From NCBI RefSeq assembly GCF_000377905.1, contig NZ_KB898882.1:1-43106 (forward strand): a stretch of DNA of 43,106 nt, given 5' to 3'. The DNA comes from Thioalkalivibrio sp. ALMg11. Lineage in GTDB: Bacteria > Pseudomonadota > Gammaproteobacteria > Ectothiorhodospirales > Ectothiorhodospiraceae. The notes under the pieces were generated by a model. It saw nothing but the letters and a program-made list of their open reading frames with translations, did not search any database and was not told the DNA's origin. Numbering within the stretch: position 1 is the first letter of the stretch; the number at the start of each line of letters is the position of its first letter. Below, piece after piece: positions 31,374-40,518 of this stretch. The translations under genes were made by a program, and so were the position numbers.

Positions 31374-32990
31374 TCAGTGTTCCCCGAGGGGGGCGAACAG
31401 GATCCGGAAGCAGCCGCCGATGGGTGTGTGGACGTACTCCAGCGACGCCCCGTTGTTTTCGCACAGCATGCGCGAGATGTACAGGCCAAGGCCGGTGCCT
31501 CCGGCACGCCCGGAGACGAACGGTTCGAACAGGTCCTTCTCCTGTTCGGCAGAGATGCCCGGCCCGGCGTCGATCACGTCCAGACTGACGACCCGCGCCA
31601 CCTGGCCGGCGCCACCGCGCAGCACGATGGGCGGGCTGTCGGGCTGATCGTGGCCACCATGGATGCGCGCGTTGCTGCACAGGTTCCACAGGATCTGGTT
31701 GAGCTGGGAGGGATCGAACTGGATCTCGGAATCGGCCGGTTCGATGCGGGCGTGCAGGGTCTCCCGCGGCAACTGCAGCGCGCCGCAAAACTCCTCGGCA
31801 AAGCGATCCAGGGTCTCCTGAAGGTTCAGCCGCTCACGCCCGCCGCCGTCCCTGCGTGACAGGCTGAGGACGTTGGAGATCAGTTCGTTAACCCGCTTGC
31901 TCTGGTTGTGGATGATGTCGAGCAGGCGCTGGTCGTGGGGCTTGAGATCCGGCGATTCGCCGAGCAGCTGCGCGCTGTGGCTGATGGCTCCCAGCGGGTT
32001 GCGGATCTCGTGGGCGATGCTGGCGGTCAGGCGGCCCAGGGCCTGCAGCTTGCCGGCCTGGGCCTGGCGCTGGAGTTCGGCGGCGTCCTCCAGGATCAGC
32101 AGGCTGCCCTGGTCGCCACGGTCGCCCAGCGGGGCCAGGCGGATGCGCAGGGCCGGCTGGTCGCGGTCACCCGGCAGCTGCTGGGTGGTCGTGGGCATGC
32201 CGTTGCGCCGCCAGTCGCGGATCACGCGTGCCACCGAGGGCGACAGGGACGACAGGTGGCGTCCCGGCCGTGGGGGGAGCAGGCGGCGCGCGGCCTCGTT
32301 GATGGAGCGGATGTACCCCTCCGGGTCGACCGCGATTACCCCGGCGCTCATGCGCGCGATGATCTGCGCGTTCAGTTCGGCCAGGTTGGCCAGGTCCGCC
32401 TCCTGGCGTTCCACCTGGGCGCGGGTCTCGCCGGCCCTGCGGGCGAATTGGCGGGCCAGCAGGCCGGCCGCAAACAGGGTGGCGCCCAGCAGGCCCGCCT
32501 GGGTGATGGCGGTATCGGCGGGGTGCAGGAACAGCGCGCTCACGCCTTCGGCCAGCAACAGGGCCAGGGTGGCGATCGCGGCCAGGGTCAGGGCGAAACG
32601 TGCGCTGGAGAGCAGCACGGCGGCCACCAGGGCCGGGACCAGCAGCAGGCCAATGCCGGTGCCGACCCCTCCGGAGACGATCAGCAGCGCGATCAGGCCG
32701 ATGCCGTCGCCGGCGCCGCCGATCAACGCGATGCGGGTGAGGCTGGTGGTGTCCGGGTTTTGGGTGCAGCGCCAGGCGAAGGCGGCGGCGACTAGCGCAA
32801 ACGCGAGATAGCCGGTGGCGATGACCGCGTAGAACTGGGGGGTGACGAGATGCAGTCCCAACGGGGTATCCGGGAACAGCCCGAGCAGCAGCAGGACCGC
32901 CGCGACAAAGACCCGGTAGAGCGCGAACAGCCAGGCGGAACGCCGGGTGTCGGCGTCGATCGGCGTGTTCCCCCCGGACTGGCTATCCAT
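31374..32990 (-). CDS. pilS: Sensor histidine kinase PilS
   Basis: A 538-aa membrane sensor kinase. About six hydrophobic helices occupy residues 20-180, as in Pseudomonas PilS, followed by a PAS-like domain (about 205-300; ARMSAGVIAVDPEGYI). The phospho-acceptor is H327 in the H-box (ASIAHEIRNPLG). The ATPase boxes are ILWNLCSNARIHGG, DAGPGIS and GGTGLGLYIS. It phosphorylates PilR to control sigma-54-dependent pilin expression in the family. pilR begins 68 bp after its stop, and the PP0621-type gene lies 9 bp upstream, so all three may form one operon. Confidence 0.9.
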   Translation of the reverse strand: MDSQSGGNTPIDADTRRSAWLFALYRVFVAAVLLLLGLFPDTPLGLHLVTPQFYAVIATGYLAFALVAAAFAWRCTQNPDTTSLTRIALIGGAGDGIGLIALLIVSGGVGTGIGLLLVPALVAAVLLSSARFALTLAAIATLALLLAEGVSALFLHPADTAITQAGLLGATLFAAGLLARQFARRAGETRAQVERQEADLANLAELNAQIIARMSAGVIAVDPEGYIRSINEAARRLLPPRPGRHLSSLSPSVARVIRDWRRNGMPTTTQQLPGDRDQPALRIRLAPLGDRGDQGSLLILEDAAELQRQAQAGKLQALGRLTASIAHEIRNPLGAISHSAQLLGESPDLKPHDQRLLDIIHNQSKRVNELISNVLSLSRRDGGGRERLNLQETLDRFAEEFCGALQLPRETLHARIEPADSEIQFDPSQLNQILWNLCSNARIHGGHDQPDSPPIVLRGGAGQVARVVSLDVIDAGPGISAEQEKDLFEPFVSGRAGGTGLGLYISRMLCENNGASLEYVHTPIGGCFRILFAPLGEH

Positions 32991-32999
32991 GGGCGAGGG

Positions 33000-33272
33000 T
33001 CAGTCGTCTTCGGTGCGGGAGTCGGCGTCCGAGCGGTTGCGGTCGACCTCGGCGTGCTGCGGCGAGCAGTAGAGGCGGTCGCCGTCACGGTAGGCCTCGG
33101 CCTCCGGCACGTGCACGCCGCAGAAGGCGCAGCGGATCACCGCGCCGCCTTCCTTCAGGCGTTCGGGGCGTTCATCCCGGGGGACCTGCTTGCGGTTGCT
33201 GGTGGAGCGCACGAGGGTGCGCACCGCGAGGAACACGGCAACGATGGCAACGATCAGTAGCAGCAGGCGCAT
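33000..33272 (-). CDS. PP0621 family zinc-motif membrane protein
   Basis: A 90-aa protein with one N-terminal helix (MRLLLLIVAIVAVFLAVRTL), a basic linker, then a compact metal-binding part: IRCAFCGVHVPEAEA, with CxxC and H, and RLYCSPQHAE, with C and H. This is the PP0621 pattern (TRASH-like or zinc-ribbon-like), a small conserved protein commonly located beside pilS in gammaproteobacteria. Its function is unknown; a link to the sensor kinase is suggested only by position. The acidic tail SDADSRTEDD ends 9 bp before pilS. Confidence 0.8.
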   Translation of the reverse strand: MRLLLLIVAIVAVFLAVRTLVRSTSNRKQVPRDERPERLKEGGAVIRCAFCGVHVPEAEAYRDGDRLYCSPQHAEVDRNRSDADSRTEDD

Positions 33273-33337
33273 GGCGTGATTCTAGCAGGATGACGATCGC
33301 GGACCACCGGTTCGGGCGGCCCGCGATTCAGGTGGTG

Positions 33338-36178
33338 TCAGCCGGTGTTGCGCATGCCCGCGGCGATCGCGTTGATCGAGCGCAGCAGGGGCGACAGCCA
33401 CGGGTTTTCGGCGTCGTCGTCGGCCTCGGCGTCGAACTGGCGGGATTCGCGCAGCAGGTGAATCTGGATGCTGTTGAGCGGGTCCAGGTACGGGTTGCGC
33501 CGTTGCAGCGAGCGCGCCAGCAGGGGCGTCTCGTCCATCAGGGCATCCAGCTGTGCAACGCGCAGCACCTCGGTCACGGTGCGGCTGTGTTCCTCGCGCA
33601 CCAGGACGTAGATGCGTTCGGCCAGTTCCGGGTCGCTGCACAGACGGGCGTACTCCGCCGCGGTGCGCATGTCGGCCTTGGTCAGGGCCATCTGGCAGTT
33701 GGACAGCAGCGAGCGGAAGAACGGCCACTCCTGGTACATGCGTTGCAATTGGGCCAGGCGTTCGGGGTCGTCGCCGCGCCACTGTTTCAGCGCGGTGCCG
33801 ATGCCGTACCAGGCGGGCAGGGTGTGGCGCGCCTGGGCCCAGCCGAAGACCCAGGGGATCGCGCGGATCGAGCTCTTGGAACGGTCGGTCTTGCGCCGGT
33901 GCGACGGGCGTGAGCCGATATTCAGGAAGCCGATCTCCTGTACCGGGGTGATCTCGTAGAAGTAATCGAGCACGCGTTCCGTGCGGTCGATCAGCTCGCG
34001 GTAGGTATCCTCGCCGGTCTGTGCCAGCTCGTGCATGGTGGTGCGGTATTCGTCCCGGTCCTTGCGCGGCGGGCGGATCAGGCTGCGCGAGGCCAGCATT
34101 ACGCCGGTCGCACCCATGCCCAGTTCGTACACCGCAGTCTCCACGTTGGAGTACTTATAGGACAGCACCTCGCCCTGCTCGGTGAACTTGATCCGGCCCT
34201 GCACGGTGGCCGGGGGCTGGGCGAGGATGGACTCGTGGGTCGGGCCGCCGCCGCGCCCGACGGTGCCGCCGCGGCCGTGGAACAGCTGGCAGCGCACGCC
34301 GAAGCGGTCGGTAATGCCGACGATCTTCTTCTGCGCCTCGTAGAGGTTCCAGCTGGAGGCGAGGATGCCGCCGTCCTTGCAGGAGTCGGAGTAGCCGAGC
34401 ATCACGTCCTGGATGTTGCCGGAGGCGGCCAGCAGTCGCGCATACACCGGGTTGGACAGCAGGCCCTCGAGGACGTCCTCGACATGCAGCAGGTCCTCGA
34501 TGGTCTCGAACAGCGGCGAGATGCGCAGGTTGCAGAACGGATTGCCTTCGTCATCGTTGCCCGCGAGACCGGCCAGGCGGCCCAGCAGCAGGACCTCCAG
34601 CACATGCGAGGCGGCGTGGGTCATGGAGATCACGTAGGTGCCGATGCCGTCCGGGCCGACCTCGCGGCGCATGCTCTGGATCACCTCGAACACACGCAGC
34701 GTCTCGCGGGTGCTCTCGCCCAGGGACTTGCGGTCCAGCTTGGGCAGACTCTCGACGGCGATCAGTTCGCTCAGCGTCTGCTGGCGGCCGGTCTCGTCCA
34801 GCGCGGCGTAGTCGGTATCCGGTGCCAGCTGGCCGAGCAGTTCCGCGATCGCCTCGGAGTGGACGGTGGATTCCTGGCGTACGTCGAGGTGGTGCAGGTG
34901 AAAGCCGAAGGTCTCGACCAGGCGGATCAGGTCGGTCAGCGCGCCGCTGGCAATGTTGCGATCGCCATGGCCAACCAGCGAATCGCGGATCAGCTTGAGG
35001 TCGTTCAGGAAGGCGTGGGCATCGGCATAGGCGCTGTTGGTCGGCAGCACGGCGGCCTCGCCGTGGACCCGGCGCACCACGGTGTCCAGGGTCTCGCGCA
35101 GGCGGTAGCGCATGATGTAGAGCTTGCGCCGATAGGGCTCGCTCTCGAAGCGGTCGGAGGCGCCCTGGAACACTGCGTTGGCGATGTTGGAGTCGGACTC
35201 CAGGCTGTCGAGGAACGCCTGCGACGGCTGGCACATGAAGGACGAATGGGTCAGCACGTTGCGCAGGTGGTTCACCCGCTTGAGGTACTCGCGCAGGACC
35301 TGTTCCATCGCCAGGCGGCAGGACAGCTCGGTGACCTCGGGGGTCACGTTCGGGTTGCCGTCGCGGTCACCGCCGATCCAGGAGCCAAAGTGCAGGAAGG
35401 CCGGGATGCGTACCGGCAGGCTGCCGTCCGGATTGACGCCGTAGATGCGGCGGATGGCCTTCTCGAGGAAGCGGTAGGACTGCGGGATGGCCTCGAACAG
35501 GCTCTCCTCGAAATAGAACAGGCCGTACTTGATCTCGTCCTGGACCTGCGGCTTTTTCACCCGCACCTCGTTGGTGCGCCAGAGGATCTGGATCTGGGTC
35601 TCCAGTTCCTCGGTGATCAGGCGGCGTTCCTCTTCGCCCAGCCCCGGCTGGTTCAGCCGGTCGGCGGTTTCGAACACGCGTCGCTGGTTCTCCATCGTGG
35701 TCCGGCGGCGGGCCTCGGTGGGGTGGGCGGTGAACACCGGCTGGTAGTGCAGCTCGTTGAGCAGCCGCTCCAGTTCCTCGGCGGTGACGCCTTCGCTATG
35801 CAGCTCGCGCAGGGTCTGGTCGAAGGAGCCGGTCCACAGAGGCTCGCCGCTGGAGACCTGGGCGCGGCGCCAGCGGTAGAACAGGTCTTCCTCGGCGATG
35901 TTGACCAGGCTGAAGTAGATGCTGAAGGCGCGGATCACGCGCTCGGTCAGCGAGGCGTCGAAGTGCGTGATGTCGGCCATCAGCTGGCGGCGCAGGTCCG
36001 TATCCTCGTCCTTGCGCAGGCTGACGAAGCCGCGGCGCAGCTTCTCCACTGCGTCGAACACGGCCTGGCCTTCCAGGTCGTGAATCACGTTGCCCAGGAG
36101 TTCCCCGAACAGGCGCACGCGGGCGCGCAGTTCCTTGTCCTTGGGGAGGAATCGGTCGTGTTGATCGCTTCGAGTCAT
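33338..36178 (-). CDS. ppc: Phosphoenolpyruvate carboxylase
   Basis: A 946-aa enzyme that adds bicarbonate to PEP to give oxaloacetate, an anaplerotic step. The catalytic motif VFTAHPTEARRRT is at 148-160 (His152), IGGDRDGNP at 268-276, and the glycine loop FHGRGGTVGRGGGPTH at 633-648. The C-terminus ends in MRNTG, as required for allosteric control. The start at 36178 begins MTRSDQHDRF; the upstream extension of the frame overlaps the glgA region and is rejected. The length is slightly above the usual 880-930. The gene is monocistronic between the PP0621 gene and glgA, all on the minus strand. Confidence 0.95.
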   Translation of the reverse strand: MTRSDQHDRFLPKDKELRARVRLFGELLGNVIHDLEGQAVFDAVEKLRRGFVSLRKDEDTDLRRQLMADITHFDASLTERVIRAFSIYFSLVNIAEEDLFYRWRRAQVSSGEPLWTGSFDQTLRELHSEGVTAEELERLLNELHYQPVFTAHPTEARRRTTMENQRRVFETADRLNQPGLGEEERRLITEELETQIQILWRTNEVRVKKPQVQDEIKYGLFYFEESLFEAIPQSYRFLEKAIRRIYGVNPDGSLPVRIPAFLHFGSWIGGDRDGNPNVTPEVTELSCRLAMEQVLREYLKRVNHLRNVLTHSSFMCQPSQAFLDSLESDSNIANAVFQGASDRFESEPYRRKLYIMRYRLRETLDTVVRRVHGEAAVLPTNSAYADAHAFLNDLKLIRDSLVGHGDRNIASGALTDLIRLVETFGFHLHHLDVRQESTVHSEAIAELLGQLAPDTDYAALDETGRQQTLSELIAVESLPKLDRKSLGESTRETLRVFEVIQSMRREVGPDGIGTYVISMTHAASHVLEVLLLGRLAGLAGNDDEGNPFCNLRISPLFETIEDLLHVEDVLEGLLSNPVYARLLAASGNIQDVMLGYSDSCKDGGILASSWNLYEAQKKIVGITDRFGVRCQLFHGRGGTVGRGGGPTHESILAQPPATVQGRIKFTEQGEVLSYKYSNVETAVYELGMGATGVMLASRSLIRPPRKDRDEYRTTMHELAQTGEDTYRELIDRTERVLDYFYEITPVQEIGFLNIGSRPSHRRKTDRSKSSIRAIPWVFGWAQARHTLPAWYGIGTALKQWRGDDPERLAQLQRMYQEWPFFRSLLSNCQMALTKADMRTAAEYARLCSDPELAERIYVLVREEHSRTVTEVLRVAQLDALMDETPLLARSLQRRNPYLDPLNSIQIHLLRESRQFDAEADDDAENPWLSPLLRSINAIAAGMRNTG

Positions 36179-36260
36179 ATCGAGCCTGTGCGCGCAGGAC
36201 GACGATCGCCGCTGCCTGGGCTTGCCGGTTGGGGTTCGGGAGGTCGCGAAAAGGACGCGA

Positions 36261-37748
36261 TTATAGCGCAGATGCTGCCTTCGCACGCCGGCTGCGGCGC
36301 GGGAGCTGTTCGCGGTACAGGGCGAGATAGGCATCGGCGCTGGTGGTCCAGCCGAAGTCGCGCGCCATGCCGTTGTGCATCAGCTGTTCCCAGAGGCCGT
36401 TGCCGCGGGCAGCGTACAGCGCCAGGGCCCGCTCCAGGGCGGCACCGAGGGCGGCGACGCTGTCCGGGGTGAAGCTGAAACCGGTGGCGGTGCCGCCCTC
36501 CAGGTTCTCCGGCGTGGCATCCACGACGGTGTCGGCCAGACCGCCGGTGGCGTGGACCACCGGCGGGGTGCCGTAGCGCAGGCTGTAGAGTTGGTTGAGC
36601 CCGCAGGGCTCGAAGCGCGACGGCATCAGGAACAGGTCGGACCCGGCCTCGATTTGATGGGCCAGCGGCTCGTCGTAGCCGATGTGCACGCCGACCTGGC
36701 CGGGGTAGGCGCGCGCCAGGGCGCCGGTGGCGTGTTCCAGGTCCTTCTGGCCGGAGCCGACCAGGGCCAACTGGATGCGCCCGGCCTCCAGCAGCGGCGT
36801 GCAGGCGGCATGCAGCAGGTCCACACCCTTTTGGTCGACCATGCGGCCGACATGGCCCAGCAGCGGGATGTCCGGGTTGACCTCCAGGCCCATGCGGGTC
36901 TGCAGGGCGGCCTTGTTGGTCGCCTTGCCCGCGAGATCATCGGCGCTGTAGCGCGCGGCGATGTGGCGGTCGCGCGCCGGATCCCAGTCGCTGTAGTCGA
37001 CCCCGTTGAGGATGCCGTGCAGGTCGGCGCTGCGGGCGCGCAATACGCCGTCCAGCCCCATGCCGTGGACCGGTTCCTGGATCTCGCGGGCGTAGGTCGG
37101 CGAGACGGTGGTGATCGCGTCGGCGAACACCAGGGCCGACTTCATGAACGAAAGCTGGTCGTGAAACTCGAGGGCCTCCGGGTGCCACAGATCCGCCGGC
37201 AGGTTCAGATCCTGCACGGTGCTCGCCGGGAACAGGCCCTGATAGGCCAGGTTATGGATGGTGAACACCGTCCGCGGGCGTTCGATGCCGGTGCGCTCCG
37301 GGTCCAGCAATAGCGGCACGAGACCGGTCTGCCAGTCGTTCAGGTGGACCAGCTCCGGCATCCAGTCCAGCCCGGCCTCGTCGCGCGCCAGCGCCACGAT
37401 GGCGCGGGCGAAACCGGCAAAGCGCTGGGCGTTGTCCGGCCAGTCCAGGCCATTGCTGGCGCTGTAGGGGTTGCCGGCGCGCTGGAAGTATTCCGGCCAG
37501 TCGATCAGGTAGACCGGGAGCCGGGTCCCCGGCAGGCGGCCCTCGAGGATCTGCCAGGGGGCGCCGTCCGGGCCCGGGCGCGGGGTGGCGTCCACCAGGT
37601 TGCGGCAGGCCTCGGGATAGCCGGGCAGCACCAGGCGGGCATCCTGGCGCCGCCGGCGCAGGGCGGCGGGCAGGCTGGCGCTGACATCGGCGAGCCCCCC
37701 GGTCTTGACCAGACCGTAGGCCTCGCTGCTGGCGAACAGGATACGCAT
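36261..37748 (-). CDS. glgA: Glycogen synthase (ADP-glucose type)
   Basis: A 495-aa GT5-family glycosyltransferase that extends alpha-1,4-glucan from ADP-glucose. The N-terminal motif KTGGLADV (15-22) binds the phosphates of ADP-glucose. HLNDWQTGLVPLLL and FTIHNLAYQGLF are typical of GlgA, and the C-terminal EPCGLNQLYSLRYGTPPVV and ATGGLADTV form the second site. The ATG at 37748 gives the canonical MRILFASSEAYGLVKTGG start; the longer frame is an antisense extension. It is transcribed divergently from pgi across a 129-bp gap, so storage carbon and hexose phosphate supply may share control. Confidence 0.95.
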   Translation of the reverse strand: MRILFASSEAYGLVKTGGLADVSASLPAALRRRRQDARLVLPGYPEACRNLVDATPRPGPDGAPWQILEGRLPGTRLPVYLIDWPEYFQRAGNPYSASNGLDWPDNAQRFAGFARAIVALARDEAGLDWMPELVHLNDWQTGLVPLLLDPERTGIERPRTVFTIHNLAYQGLFPASTVQDLNLPADLWHPEALEFHDQLSFMKSALVFADAITTVSPTYAREIQEPVHGMGLDGVLRARSADLHGILNGVDYSDWDPARDRHIAARYSADDLAGKATNKAALQTRMGLEVNPDIPLLGHVGRMVDQKGVDLLHAACTPLLEAGRIQLALVGSGQKDLEHATGALARAYPGQVGVHIGYDEPLAHQIEAGSDLFLMPSRFEPCGLNQLYSLRYGTPPVVHATGGLADTVVDATPENLEGGTATGFSFTPDSVAALGAALERALALYAARGNGLWEQLMHNGMARDFGWTTSADAYLALYREQLPRRSRRAKAASAL

Positions 37749-37796
37749 GCAAAAAAACCCCAAGTGCGGAACCGGCGACGCCGGATGGATTTCCAA

Positions 37797-37815
37797 CGAG
37801 ACGTCGAACGTCTCG
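37797..37815. promoter_or_regulatory. Palindrome between glgA and pgi
   Basis: CGAGACGT-CGA-ACGTCTCG, with perfect 8-bp arms around 3 bp, lies in the divergent glgA-pgi intergenic region, 49 bp upstream of glgA and 62 bp upstream of pgi. It is a candidate binding site for a dimeric regulator of both genes. No known regulator site is recognised. Confidence 0.4.
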
Positions 37816-37877
37816 ACCATAATTGTAACGCAGGGGCCGGGACGGCACTCTGGGATAAGGACAACCGAGGAAACAGG

Positions 37878-39545
37878 ATGACGGCAGGAGTGGGTGCGGT
37901 GATGGAGAGTGCCTTGCGGGTCGAGGCCCGCCGGCTGGAGGACGAGACGCTGCGCGAGCTGTTCGCGCGCGATCCGGATCGGATACAGCGGGATGTGCAG
38001 GAGGTCGCCGGGTTGCGTCTGGACTGGACGCGCCAGCGCCTGGACGGTCCGGCCTGGGATGCCCTGTTCGAGCGTGCCGCGGCCTGCGAGGTGTCGGAGG
38101 CGGTGCGCGCGCTGTTTGCCGGCGAGCGGGTCAATACCACCGAGGGGCGCGCGGCCCTGCACACGGCCCTGCGCCTGCCGCGCGATGCGCATTGCGAAGT
38201 GGATGGCACGGATGTCGTGCCGCAGGTGCATGCGCAGCTCGAGCGCGTCGAGGCGTTCGTGCGGCAGATCCACGACGGGACCCACCGCGGCTACAGCGGA
38301 CGCCCGATCCGTCGGGTGGTGAATATCGGCATTGGCGGCTCCGACCTGGGGCCGCGCATGGTCTGCCGGGCGCTGGCGCCGCATGCACAGGCGACGGCTG
38401 ACGGCGTGCCGCTGACCGTGCAGTTCGTCTCCAACGTGGACGGCGCGGCGCTCTCCGCCGTGCTGCGCGAGGCCGATCCGGAGACCACGCTATTCATTGT
38501 TGCGTCGAAGACCTTCGGCACCCAGGAGACCCTGACCAACGCGCGTGCGGCCCGCGCCTGGCTGCTGCGGCATGCCCCGGACGACACGGCCGTTGCGCGC
38601 CACTTCGTGGCGGTTTCCACCGCGCGCGATCGGGTCACGGAGTTCGGCATCGACCCGGACAACATGTTCGGCTTCTGGGACTGGGTCGGCGGGCGCTATT
38701 CGGTGTGGTCCACCATCGGGCTTCCGGTGGCGCTGCTCCTCGGCATGGACGGCTTCCGGGCCTTTCTTGGCGGGGCGCACGCTATGGACGAGCACGTCCG
38801 CCAGACACCGGTCGCCACCAATGCCGCGGTACGTATGGCGCTGGTGGACTTGTGGAACCAGAACCTGCTGGGGGCGCAGTCGCGCGCCGTGCTGCCCTAC
38901 GACGAACGCCTGTCGCTGCTGCCGCCGTACCTGCAGCAGGCGGAGATGGAGAGCCTGGGCAAGCGCGTGGGGCTGGACGGGCAGGTCGTGACGGACGCAA
39001 CCGGCGCGGTGGTCTGGGGTGCGGTGGGCACCGATGGCCAGCACGCCTTCTTCCAGTTGCTGCACCAGGGCACGCGCTTCATCCCGGCCGAGTTCATCGG
39101 CGTGGCCCGCCCCGAGCACGACCTGCCGGCGCAGCACCCGTTGCTGCTGGCCAACCTGGTGGCGCAGGCCGAGGCCCTGGCGATGGGCAAGGACGAGGCC
39201 GCGGTGCGCGCCGAGATGGCGGCCGCCGGGCAGGCGCCGGAGGCGATCGACGCGCTGGCGCCGCACCGGACCTTCCCCGGCAATCGGCCGAGCACGCTGA
39301 TCCTGCTGGAACGCCTGGATCCGGCTACGCTGGGCGCCCTGATCGCGCTGTTCGAGCACAAGATCTACGTGCTGGCCACGCTGTGGGGGATCAACGCCTT
39401 CGATCAGTGGGGGGTGGAGCTGGGCAAGCAGCTGGCCGGTCAGGTGCTCGAGGATCTGGCGCCCGGCGCGACCGCCGCCGAGCACGATCCGGCCACCGTC
39501 GCCACGCTCGACTGGCTGCGCCCGCGGCTCCCGCCGCGGGACTGA
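37878..39545 (+). CDS. pgi: Glucose-6-phosphate isomerase
   Basis: A 555-aa isomerase interconverting glucose-6-phosphate and fructose-6-phosphate. The sugar-isomerase motifs are NIGIGGSDLGPRM, FIVASKTFGTQETLTN and GGRYSVWSTIG. The C-terminal signature LWGINAFDQWGVELGK carries the conserved Q-x-G-V-E and lysine. An AGGAAACAGG ribosome site precedes the ATG at 37878. Near-full family length with all motifs indicates an active enzyme. With glgA next door it links gluconeogenic hexose phosphate to glycogen. Confidence 0.96.
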   Translation: MTAGVGAVMESALRVEARRLEDETLRELFARDPDRIQRDVQEVAGLRLDWTRQRLDGPAWDALFERAAACEVSEAVRALFAGERVNTTEGRAALHTALRLPRDAHCEVDGTDVVPQVHAQLERVEAFVRQIHDGTHRGYSGRPIRRVVNIGIGGSDLGPRMVCRALAPHAQATADGVPLTVQFVSNVDGAALSAVLREADPETTLFIVASKTFGTQETLTNARAARAWLLRHAPDDTAVARHFVAVSTARDRVTEFGIDPDNMFGFWDWVGGRYSVWSTIGLPVALLLGMDGFRAFLGGAHAMDEHVRQTPVATNAAVRMALVDLWNQNLLGAQSRAVLPYDERLSLLPPYLQQAEMESLGKRVGLDGQVVTDATGAVVWGAVGTDGQHAFFQLLHQGTRFIPAEFIGVARPEHDLPAQHPLLLANLVAQAEALAMGKDEAAVRAEMAAAGQAPEAIDALAPHRTFPGNRPSTLILLERLDPATLGALIALFEHKIYVLATLWGINAFDQWGVELGKQLAGQVLEDLAPGATAAEHDPATVATLDWLRPRLPPRD

Positions 39546-39572
39546 CCCGCGTCCGATCCGGCCCGGCCCGGC

Positions 39573-40421
39573 TCAGACGGTCAGGGCGTCGTCGGACTCC
39601 TCGATGTCGGGGACGTCGGTGGGCAGCGTGATGCGGCGGGTCTCGCCATCCAGCCAGTAGCGGATCTCGGCCTCCTCGCCCTCCGGTGTCGCGGAGATCG
39701 CCTCGAGGAAGTCCATCGGGGTGGCGGGCGTGCGCCCGTTCACTTCGAGGATCAGGGCGCCGTGGGTCAGGCCCGCGGCGGCGGCGTGGCCCGCCGCACG
39801 GCTGACCAGCACGCCGGATTCGTCCGGCAGTTGCAGGGCTTCGCGCAGGTCGTCGCGGGCCTCCACGACGGTGATGCCCAAGGCGGTAACGACCTCGTCG
39901 TTGCCCGGCGGGGTGTAGTCGAAGGGCACCGCGGCCTCGAGGATCTCCGGGGCGACATGGATGGCGGCCCCGCTGCGCACGGCCAGGGCGAGCCCGTCGC
40001 TGGGGCGGGTGTCGATCAGCCGGGGTTCGGCCTCGCCGGCGATCCGCACCTCCAGCCAGCCGAGATAGGTACCGTTCTCCAGGCCGTCAATGATCACCCG
40101 TTCCAGGCGCGCATCCATCTGCTCCAGCAGGTCGATCATCAGGTCGTGGGTCTGCGGGCGCGACAGTGTTATGTCGTGCATTGCCAGCAGGATCGCGCGG
40201 GCCTGGTCGGTCCCGATCACGATGGGGACGACCTCGCCGGATGCCGGGTGTCGCAACAGGGCGATGGGGGTGCCGGAGTTGGCATCCACCCCGACGGTGG
40301 CCAGTTCGACCGGCAGCAGGCGTTCCGGGTCGGTCGCCATGTCGCGAGCCAGGGCCTCGCCGCCGAGGGCCAGCAACAGGACGAGCAGGGCGGGCAGGAA
40401 CAACCGGGAGCGGGGTGTCAT
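39573..40421 (-). CDS. Exported BFN-domain protein with PDZ-like domain
   Basis: A 282-aa protein. A signal peptide is visible (residues 1-26, LFLPALLVLLLALGGEALA). Residues about 36-166 are a BFN (bifunctional nuclease, DUF151) domain, with its hallmark IDTRPSDGLALAVRSGAAIHV (136-156). Residues about 180-268 resemble a PDZ domain (SGVLVSRAAGHAAAAGLTHG, ALILEVNGRTPATPMDF). BFN proteins are usually small and cytoplasmic; export together with a PDZ-like domain suggests a periplasmic role in peptide or protein binding. Actual nuclease activity is uncertain. It is convergent with pgi and divergent from the methyltransferase. Confidence 0.82.
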   Translation of the reverse strand: MTPRSRLFLPALLVLLLALGGEALARDMATDPERLLPVELATVGVDANSGTPIALLRHPASGEVVPIVIGTDQARAILLAMHDITLSRPQTHDLMIDLLEQMDARLERVIIDGLENGTYLGWLEVRIAGEAEPRLIDTRPSDGLALAVRSGAAIHVAPEILEAAVPFDYTPPGNDEVVTALGITVVEARDDLREALQLPDESGVLVSRAAGHAAAAGLTHGALILEVNGRTPATPMDFLEAISATPEGEEAEIRYWLDGETRRITLPTDVPDIEESDDALTV

Positions 40422-40518
40422 CAGGGCAGCCTGGAAAAATAGGGTGTGTCCCGATCATGGCAGTGCGGTTGCGGGGCGTCCAGAATACCGCCTTGTCCCC
40501 CGTGAACGGATCGCTGCG

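Noticed and set aside
34031-36472. 813-codon plus-strand open frame
   Set aside because: Antisense shadow of ppc; repetitive Ala/Gly/Val/Gln composition and no domain.
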